Both the position numbers and the translations under genes were made by a program. Positions 1-4,713 of a DNA stretch of 7,088 nt are shown here, in pieces; position 1 is the stretch's first letter, and every line of letters starts with the position of its first letter. The DNA is from Deltaproteobacteria bacterium (lineage in GTDB: Bacteria > Desulfobacterota > Anaeroferrophillalia > Anaeroferrophillales > Tharpellaceae). The stretch lies in contig JAUVDU010000076.1 of the NCBI GenBank assembly GCA_030595135.1, positions 1 through 7,088 of the forward strand, given 5' to 3'. Below the pieces are notes generated by a model. The model was not told the origin of the DNA and ran no database searches. It worked only from the letters and a program-made list of their open reading frames with translations.

Positions 1-1151
1 CCGGCAGTCAGTTTTTCTTTGATGCCCCAATTGTTGTTGCCACCCTCGTTACGTTCCATGATATAGGCGGCGCCGGCGCTGTAGGCCTGGCTGTCATGGC
101 CCGGAGCTCCGGCTACGGCATAGTCGCCGGCGATTGCAACCGATGTACCGAAATAGTCGTATCTCTTGCCGTCACTGTTGGTTTTCTTGGTTAGCTCGCC
201 CCAGATATTACTGCCACCCTGATCTTTGTGGAAAAAGTAAACGGCTCCAGCCTGGGAGCCGTTAGCATTATTGTCCCGGCCGCTGCCGACAAGGGCAAAA
301 TCACCGGAGATGCCGACTGCGGTTGCAAACTCGTAGAACGCGGCCCCGTCACTGGCGGCCAGATCGGCGATTTTGCCCCAGGCGTTAGCGCCGCCCTGAT
401 TGCGGTTGAAAAGGTAGGCCAATCCTGAGTCGATACCATTGGCATCAGTGCCGGGAGCTCCGACCACGGCATTGTCACCATCAATGGCAACTGCGAAGCC
501 GAAATTTTGTGGTTCCCCATCAAAGTCGGTAGAGTCGACGCTGATTTTGCTCTCTTGACCCCAGTTATCATTACCACCCTGATTGCGGGTAAAGATAAAT
601 GCGGCTCCGGCATCAGTACCGTTATCATCATCACCTGGCATGCCGACAATAATGCGGTCGCCGGAGATTGCTATTGCAGTGCCGAAACCATCGTCATCAT
701 TGCTCTGGTCGGCCGCAAGTTTTTTTACTTGGCTCCAGCTATTGCCCTGGTCCCGGGCAAAAATAAAAGCCGTTCCAGAAGCGGAGCCGTTGTCGTCGTC
801 ACCGGGGGCACCGATAACAAGATAATCACCAGAGATAGCGACCGCGCTACCGAAGGCATCGCCGGCTGCGCCATCAGTAGCGGTAAGTTTGCTCACCTGG
901 CCCCAGTTATTGCTGCCGCCCTGATTGCGGGCAAAGATAAAGGCAGCTCCCGCCCCGGAGCCATTATCGTCATCACCGGGTACGCCGACCACGGTGTAAT
1001 CTCCGGAAATGGCCACGGCCTCACCAAATTTGTCGTCATCGGAAAGGCCGGTTGCGGCTAGTTTATGTTCACCGGCTGAGACTGAAAAGGCTGTGCCGGT
1101 CATGATCACAGTAGTAATGAACACCATTGCCAAGCGGTAAAAGTTCTTCAT
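1..1151 (-). CDS. Secreted FG-GAP repeat (beta-propeller) protein, C-terminus beyond the window
   Basis: The frame is open from an ATG at 1151 to the left window edge (383 codons) with no stop, so the C-terminus is missing. An AAGGA ribosome site lies about 10 nt upstream of the ATG. Residues 1-26 form a signal peptide (MKNFYR, hydrophobic core, SVSA then GE), so the protein is exported. The rest is six imperfect repeats of 56-61 residues, with a seventh starting near residue 379. Each has an FG motif (F42, F100, F156, F217, F275 as FA, F334), then AISGD, then a V-G-A-P-G turn, usually an acidic DDDNG-type loop, and an A-F-I-F strand ending in NQGG..NWG. This matches FG-GAP_2/integrin-alpha-like propeller repeats, whose acidic loops often bind calcium. 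Seven blades would complete a propeller. It is the same strand as the kinase but separated by 210 bp and a palindromic element, so co-transcription is doubtful. The likely role is surface or periplasmic binding; the ligand is unknown. Confidence 0.85.
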   Translation of the reverse strand, partial: MKNFYRLAMVFITTVIMTGTAFSVSAGEHKLAATGLSDDDKFGEAVAISGDYTVVGVPGDDDNGSGAGAAFIFARNQGGSNNWGQVSKLTATDGAAGDAFGSAVAISGDYLVIGAPGDDDNGSASGTAFIFARDQGNSWSQVKKLAADQSNDDDGFGTAIAISGDRIIVGMPGDDDNGTDAGAAFIFTRNQGGNDNWGQESKISVDSTDFDGEPQNFGFAVAIDGDNAVVGAPGTDANGIDSGLAYLFNRNQGGANAWGKIADLAASDGAAFYEFATAVGISGDFALVGSGRDNNANGSQAGAVYFFHKDQGGSNIWGELTKKTNSDGKRYDYFGTSVAIAGDYAVAGAPGHDSQAYSAGAAYIMERNEGGNNNWGIKEKLTA

Positions 1152-1205
1152 GGTTATCTGTTCCTTTTAAATATAATTAAAATGGTCAAAACTTTAGTTT
1201 TTTGT

Positions 1206-1352
1206 CTAGGAAGCTGTCCGAGAATAGAAATTTTTTCTCAGATCGAGGCATTTTTTGAAAATAAGCACAGGCATACACCTAGTATTCCGAGCATTATTTT
1301 CAAAAAATAACGCTGAACTGGGGAAAAAGAGCATTCTCGGACAGTCTCCTAG
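1206..1352. repeat. Symmetric palindromic element (MITE-like), 139-147 bp
   Basis: Two 59-nt arms (1206-1264 and 1294-1352) are inverted copies of each other around a 29-nt centre. The outer 20 nt match at 18 positions: CTAG, a GARR variant, then CTGTCCGAGAAT at 1214-1225 against ATTCTCGGACAG at 1333-1344. The innermost 15 nt (ATTTTTTGAAAATAA at 1250-1264 against 1294-1308) match perfectly. The 24 nt between are diverged. CTAG sits at both outer edges. It could be a 4-bp YTAR-type target duplication, as made by IS5 and IS701 relatives, or just part of the palindrome. No coding capacity is seen. It fills the gap between the kinase stop and the FG-GAP gene, ending 9 bp from the kinase stop codon. 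The transcript would fold into a long hairpin, which may protect or end the kinase mRNA. Confidence 0.7.
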
Positions 1353-1361
1353 GAGGCTGGT

Positions 1362-3242
1362 TTATGGTAGGGGCAGGGTAATCGTAAACGTAGTACCTTT
1401 GTCAGGAGTACTTTTGACTGAGATTTGCCCCTGGTGCTGCTCAATAATGCGCTGTGCGATAGCCAGACCAAGGCCCGTACCCTGACTCTTGGTCGTAAAA
1501 AACGGGTTAAATATCGATTCCAGTTCGGTTTCGTCGATACCCGATCCGGTGTCGCTGATTTCGGTAGTTATATCATAGGTGCTAGGTGTGCAGTAGGCGG
1601 TCTCCGTAGTCGTATTTAGGCCGTTTGTCTGCCACCAGGTTCGGATAGTCAGGATGCCATGGTCTTTAGTGGCATCGAGGGCATTGATGATGATATTGAG
1701 AAATACTTGTTGCAGAAGGCCTTTGTCGCCTTCAATTTCCGGTTGTTCGCCGGATCCGTGGTCAACTTCAAGCGTGATATGTTTCTGGCTGATTTTGTTG
1801 GAAACCAGAAAAAGGGTGTTATCTATTACATTCTTGATGGTTAATGATTCCAGTTGGGGATGGCTGGGACGGGCAAAACGGAGTAGGTTTTTAATGAATT
1901 CGTCAAGCCTTTTTACCTGGCTGAAGACCTCGTTGAAAATCTCGTGGGTGGGGTCCTGTTTAGCGAAATTTTTGCCGATTATCTGCAGGGCTGCGGTAAT
2001 GCCGGCCAGCGGGTTGCGAATTTCATGGGCGATACCTGAAGCCAGTTCTCCCAGAGAGGCCAAACGATCCATGCGAGCCAGATGCTTTTCCATCTTCTTG
2101 CGTTGGGTGATATCGATGAACATGCAACTTAAGCCGGCGGTCTCTCCATTTTTATTGATGATAATTGAAAAACAGATTTCGGTCGGTAGTTTGATCTGGT
2201 TGGCACAGATCAGTTCAAACTCTGATAAATATCCGGTTTTCGGGTCAATGCCTTTGCCGCCGCCGCTAAAAATTTCCCGGATTTCCTCTTCCTCGGCATT
2301 GAACAGGTTAATTAGCGAAGTGTCAACCAGATCTTTTATGGGATAGCCCAGCAGATTGATGGCAGAGTTGTTCGCATGGGTGATTTTTAGGTTGATGTCG
2401 GCCGTAATCAGGCCGATTCTAAGACCTTGGATTATACTTTCATAAAAGCTTTTAAGTTCTTCATTTACTTCCAGATGTTGGGAGAGTTCCTGGTTCTGGC
2501 TTGCAATCCGCATCACCATTTTGTGATGTTTCATGGCCCGGCCGATGGCCATCGCCGAGTGGGTGACGATGGCCGTTGCCATACGGGCCTCTTCGTAACT
2601 GACCGGGGTGTCGCTTTCCGGTTTGTCGGCCAAGACATAGCCGTAGAAATTGTGGTCATCACAGATTGGGATAATCAGAAAAGCGGTCGCATTGCCGATC
2701 AACGATTCGATGGTTTCGTCGTGTTGGTAGTAGGTCAGGACTGAATAGTGGCGAAAGTTGCTTCGGTTATTGAGCAGTTTGTCGAGGGCCGTAGCCTTGT
2801 CCATATCCTTGAAACAGAGATTAATGTGTTGCCGTTGTTTAGCATCCAGGCGGCCATGAGAATCATCTTTAAAAATACTGCATTTAACTTTAAGCGAACC
2901 TGGCTGACCCTCTTTTTCTCCGGGTTTGGCTTTGAGAACGTTTAATGGCTCACGATCAGCATAGGCCCTTTTCAGTAAACCATTTACCTGGGTGAAGGGA
3001 ACATTGATCTCCTTAATGTTGTCATAGCCATAGCTGGCTCGGCTTTCCAGGTTGTTGTTTTGATGGTCATAATAGAGCACCACCAGACGTTCCAGCTCAG
3101 TGGTGCTGATGATGTCTTCCGCGACATGGTTCAACAGGGTGTCGACGGCATCAGCCCGGGCCATCCGGGTGACGCTGCGGTAAAGGTAGCGCAGATCCTG
3201 AACTCGCTGGTTATCAGCCGTTATCGTGTTTTCGTTGTCCAT
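1362..3242 (-). CDS. Cytoplasmic GAF-PAS sensor histidine kinase (NtrB/AtoS-like class)
   Basis: The 626-residue protein autophosphorylates on histidine and should pass the phosphate to a response regulator, most plausibly the NtrC-type regulator at 4714-6135. Domains in order: a GAF-like sensor (about 25-235), a coiled linker (about 236-268), a PAS domain (about 268-380) ending in a PAC-like FIDITQRKKMEKHL segment, HisKA with the H-box GIAHEIRNPLAGI and phosphoacceptor His406, and a HATPase domain. The ATP site shows the N-box (N516, N520 in NIIINALDAT), the G1 box DTGSGID from D564, the F-box NPFFTT, and the G2 box GTGLGLAIA near 588-596. No signal peptide or membrane helix is seen, so it acts in the cytoplasm. 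The ATG at 3242 is the only usable start before an in-frame stop; its AGGA site is rather far away, about 14 nt. It lies 90 bp downstream of the cytochrome gene on the same strand and is probably co-transcribed with it. The signal is unknown. Confidence 0.93.
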   Translation of the reverse strand: MDNENTITADNQRVQDLRYLYRSVTRMARADAVDTLLNHVAEDIISTTELERLVVLYYDHQNNNLESRASYGYDNIKEINVPFTQVNGLLKRAYADREPLNVLKAKPGEKEGQPGSLKVKCSIFKDDSHGRLDAKQRQHINLCFKDMDKATALDKLLNNRSNFRHYSVLTYYQHDETIESLIGNATAFLIIPICDDHNFYGYVLADKPESDTPVSYEEARMATAIVTHSAMAIGRAMKHHKMVMRIASQNQELSQHLEVNEELKSFYESIIQGLRIGLITADINLKITHANNSAINLLGYPIKDLVDTSLINLFNAEEEEIREIFSGGGKGIDPKTGYLSEFELICANQIKLPTEICFSIIINKNGETAGLSCMFIDITQRKKMEKHLARMDRLASLGELASGIAHEIRNPLAGITAALQIIGKNFAKQDPTHEIFNEVFSQVKRLDEFIKNLLRFARPSHPQLESLTIKNVIDNTLFLVSNKISQKHITLEVDHGSGEQPEIEGDKGLLQQVFLNIIINALDATKDHGILTIRTWWQTNGLNTTTETAYCTPSTYDITTEISDTGSGIDETELESIFNPFFTTKSQGTGLGLAIAQRIIEQHQGQISVKSTPDKGTTFTITLPLP

Positions 3243-3280
3243 GAAATATTTTTTTGTCCTAGGGCCGACACCTAATCAAA

Positions 3281-3327
3281 AGGGTTCAGGGTTCAACTTT
3301 GAACCCTGAACTCTGAACTTTGAACTG
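3281..3327. repeat. Heptamer repeat forming a hairpin between cytochrome and kinase genes
   Basis: A 7-nt unit of the form GAACYYT recurs about four times in direct order from 3301, and twice inverted (GGGTTCA, 3282-3295). The inverted and direct copies make a perfect 11-bp stem (TTCAGGGTTCA at 3285-3295 with TGAACCCTGAA at 3300-3310) around the loop ACTT. Three or four more pairs extend the base. On the minus strand the stem is followed by only four Ts, so it would be a weak terminator. It lies in the 90-bp gap between the cytochrome stop and the kinase start, so it could attenuate kinase expression relative to the cytochrome or stabilise the processed message. Both roles are inference. Confidence 0.65.
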
Positions 3328-3332
3328 AATAA

Positions 3333-4109
3333 TTATAGGTTCAGGTTGTGAGCCGTGCTGTGACACTCTCCGCAGGTCGGAAATTTCTTCATGATGCCGG
3401 GTGAATGCGGGACACCGTGACAATCTTGACAAGCCGGAACCATCTTGTGTTTCTCTTTGTGGCAAGCTGCACAGGAGAGGGAGTGATGCTTGGTCGTGCT
3501 GGTGGCCAGCTGGCTTAAAGCTTCATCATGACATGATCCGCAGCCTTGTGATGGGGTGTCGTCATTATAGACCACGACCAGAGGTGTGTGTGCTTGATGG
3601 CACTGAGCGCAATCAGTTTGAACCATCTCTTCTCCATGAGGTTCGTGACAGCTGACACAGAGTGGTATCTGGGCATGTTCCTGGTGGCAGGCGGTACAGG
3701 CCATCGTCGTATGAAAACTCTTGTTTTCCTGGAGTAGGGTACCCTGTTCCTGATGACAGGTCAAGCAGGGGTCGGTAATATCTTTGGCTAGTTGCAGTAC
3801 CAGCGGCATATGGGGATTGTTGTGGCAACTAAGGCAGTTTTCGAGCTCATAATGAGATTTACCACTGTGGCAGCTATCGCAGGTTGGGATGTTTTCACGG
3901 ACACTCGGGGGGTGGCCCTCGTGGCACTCCATGCAGGTTACTGCTGTTTTATGGGCTCCGCCCTGGGCTTCAATGTCAGCCGGTGGCTGGGTATGGCATT
4001 TTATGCAGTCACTATCGCTGAGTTCGTTAGCCAAGCTTAATGATGTACAAGCCAGCATCACCCCGGCGCTGATTGTCAGTGCCATTAAGATCGTCGTCAA
4101 TCTTTTCAT
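3333..4109 (-). CDS. Periplasmic dodecaheme c-type cytochrome
   Basis: The 258-residue protein carries 12 CXXCH heme-attachment motifs, starting at Cys35, 59, 77, 92, 115, 138, 151, 167, 190, 213, 227 and 246. There are also 13 histidines outside the motifs, enough for bis-histidine ligation of all 12 hemes. A signal peptide (MKRL, hydrophobic stretch, SLA before NEL, likely cleaved after residue 27) sends it to the periplasm for heme attachment. Cys21 in VMLAC is a poor lipobox, so a lipoprotein is possible but less likely. The mature chain would hold about one heme per 19 residues, so it is built almost only to wire hemes together. The start ATG at 4109 has a GGGAGA ribosome site 6 nt upstream. 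It is the first gene of a minus-strand unit with the kinase, and a sigma-54-like promoter candidate lies at 4184-4199. The expected role is electron transfer; donor, acceptor and exact family are not recognisable. Confidence 0.92.
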   Translation of the reverse strand: MKRLTTILMALTISAGVMLACTSLSLANELSDSDCIKCHTQPPADIEAQGGAHKTAVTCMECHEGHPPSVRENIPTCDSCHSGKSHYELENCLSCHNNPHMPLVLQLAKDITDPCLTCHQEQGTLLQENKSFHTTMACTACHQEHAQIPLCVSCHEPHGEEMVQTDCAQCHQAHTPLVVVYNDDTPSQGCGSCHDEALSQLATSTTKHHSLSCAACHKEKHKMVPACQDCHGVPHSPGIMKKFPTCGECHSTAHNLNL

Positions 4110-4183
4110 GTTTTTTCTCCCAATTTAATAGAATAGTATAATTTTTTTCAAATACATTAATTAAACTTTAGCTCCAAGACTCT

Positions 4184-4199
4184 AGCAATGATTGTACCT
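4184..4199 (-). promoter_or_regulatory. Sigma-54-type promoter candidate for the cytochrome-kinase unit
   Basis: Read on the minus strand the site is AGGTAC, five bases (AATCA), TTGCT. The consensus is TGGCAC-N5-TTGCW. The invariant GG and GC are kept and are exactly 10 bases apart; two of the six bases in the -24 block differ (A for T, T for C). The start of transcription would fall near 4173, about 60 nt before the cytochrome ATG. The neighbouring regulator is an NtrC-class sigma-54 activator, which makes this site more plausible. It is a short motif in AT-rich DNA and could be a chance match. Confidence 0.5.
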
Positions 4200-4219
4200 T
4201 GATTAATTGTTGTTCTATT

Positions 4220-4349
4220 GTAACTATTCAGCGTAAGTAGAAAAGTACCTAATTTTGATGGATTTCAGTAAATTCTGGGGACATAACCTGATTCTCCGAA
4301 GGAAATCGGGATTGTGTCCCCTGAATTTACTGGTTAGCTGAATAGTTAC
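4220..4349. mobile_element. 130-bp MITE with IS66-like ends and 8-bp target duplication
   Basis: Perfect 13-bp terminal inverted repeats, GTAACTATTCAGC at 4220-4232 and GCTGAATAGTTAC at 4337-4349, are each directly flanked by the same octamer GTTCTATT (4212-4219 and 4350-4357). Ends beginning GTAA together with 8-bp duplications are the hallmark of IS66-family transposition, so a transposase of that type supplied in trans is the likely mobiliser. The element has no transposase gene. The intact duplication and perfect ends suggest recent insertion. The interior is dominated by a hairpin at 4266-4332. It landed between the two divergent promoter candidates without breaking either. Confidence 0.82.
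4266..4332. repeat. 67-nt near-perfect hairpin nested in the MITE
   Basis: The ends CAGTAAATTC (4266-4275) and GAATTTACTG (4323-4332) pair perfectly. The next blocks GGGGACA (4277-4283) and TGTCCCC (4315-4321) also pair. Pairing then continues through TAACCTGATT against AATCGGGATTG, with a bulge and G-T pairs, down to TCC-GAA-GGA, a three-base loop at 4298-4300. From memory, the GGGGACA/TGTCCCC pattern resembles REP-like palindromes linked to Y1 (RAYT) transposases in related bacteria; that link is not shown here. A transcript through it would form a strong hairpin on either strand. Confidence 0.75.
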
Positions 4350-4468
4350 GTTCTATTTAACTTTTCAGATTATTTTTGTGGATTAATCATCCTCAACTAT
4401 GGTTAGTTTTACTTCTAATTCTTTAAATTAACTATAAAAACGTTACCTGGTATTCAAGTTGGTATAAA

Positions 4469-4523
4469 GTGCTATATTAACTAATCTTACTGGGTCATAT
4501 GCCCCGTTTGGGTTAAATAGCAC
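4469..4523. promoter_or_regulatory. Inverted repeat, possible activator-binding (enhancer) site
   Basis: GTGCTATATTAAC at 4469-4481 and GTTAAATAGCAC at 4512-4523 are inverted copies differing by one missing base, separated by 30 bp. The centre is about 100 bp upstream of the start predicted from the sigma-54-like site at 4568-4583, a normal distance for NtrC-class enhancers. Binding by the neighbouring regulator is inference; a single pair in AT-rich DNA is modest evidence. Confidence 0.35.
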
Positions 4524-4567
4524 AGCTGATTAAGACTTATAATATGGCTTTTTGTTTTATATGGTTC

Positions 4568-4583
4568 TTGCACAAATATTGCT
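4568..4583 (+). promoter_or_regulatory. Weak sigma-54-like promoter candidate for the regulator-cytochrome unit
   Basis: The site reads TTGCAC, five bases (AAATA), TTGCT, against the consensus TGGCAC-N5-TTGCW. There is one mismatch, but it falls in the normally invariant GG of the -24 element. Spacing to the GC of the -12 element is correct. Transcription would start near 4595, leaving a leader of about 120 nt that contains the palindrome at 4669-4690. A match on both sides of the divergent region suggests autoregulation, but this one is weaker. Confidence 0.35.
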
Positions 4584-4668
4584 GGGCATACAGGTTTTGA
4601 GTATGTTGAGCTTGGTCAGTTGGTGGTTTTTTTTATTTCTTCTTTCTGCTATACATTAATACTGATGA

Positions 4669-4690
4669 TGATCAATTATATTATTGATCA
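4669..4690. promoter_or_regulatory. Palindrome in the regulator leader
   Basis: TGATCAAT (4669-4676) and ATTGATCA (4683-4690) form perfect 8-bp arms around a 6-base AT spacer. The second arm sits inside a self-complementary ATTGATCAAT (4683-4692). It ends 8 nt before the GGAGG ribosome site, so it could be a protein-binding operator for autoregulation or an RNA hairpin that limits access to the ribosome site. Confidence 0.45.
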
Positions 4691-4698
4691 ATTTTTCT

Positions 4699-4703
4699 GG
4701 AGG
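4699..4703 (+). promoter_or_regulatory. Strong GGAGG ribosome-binding site fixing the regulator start
   Basis: GGAGG lies 10 nt before the ATG at 4714. An in-frame TTG at 4684 would add ten residues (MINFSGGKTK) but would place this site inside the coding region. The ATG also puts the conserved KRVLVVDDE strand directly at the N-terminus, as in the family, so the ATG is chosen. Confidence 0.8.
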
Positions 4704-4713
4704 CAAGACGAAA

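Larger units (their letters stand above)
4110..4713. other. Divergent intergenic regulatory region with an inserted MITE
   Basis: This AT-rich stretch separates the start codons of the minus-strand cytochrome and the plus-strand regulator. No credible gene is seen in it. It holds a sigma-54-like promoter candidate for the cytochrome (4184-4199, minus), a 130-bp MITE (4220-4349) with its target duplication, an inverted repeat (4469-4523), a weaker sigma-54-like candidate for the regulator (4568-4583, plus) and a palindrome in the regulator leader (4669-4690). The rest, roughly 4358-4468 and 4584-4668, shows only AT- and T-rich sequence with no feature I can name. Confidence 0.75.

Noticed and set aside
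507..1061. Long plus-strand open frame (184 codons) opposite the FG-GAP gene, with others at 228-428, 583-825 and, on minus, 191-649
   Set aside because: They are shadows of the repeats: the periodic codon pattern of the FG-GAP gene keeps other frames open. They lack signal, family motifs and a ribosome site, and the true frame has a signal peptide and repeats.
2198..2214. TGGCAC motif inside the kinase gene as a sigma-54 promoter
   Set aside because: The -12 TTGC element is missing at the required spacing, and the motif lies within coding sequence.
1654..2346. 230-codon plus-strand frame opposite the kinase
   Set aside because: The opposite strand encodes the full H, N, G1, F and G2 boxes. 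This frame has no recognisable domain and is low-complexity Ser/Leu/Arg-rich.
3282..3310. Rho-independent terminator for the cytochrome gene
   Set aside because: The stem is good, but only four Ts follow on the minus strand. The heptamer periodicity points to a repeat element, so it is reported as a repeat with possible attenuation.
4266..4332. CRISPR repeat or riboswitch
   Set aside because: There is a single hairpin with no spaced copies, and it is inside a MITE with a target duplication rather than next to a metabolic gene.
4684..4713. TTG start extending the regulator by ten residues
   Set aside because: It would bury the GGAGG ribosome site and add residues not typical before the first receiver strand.
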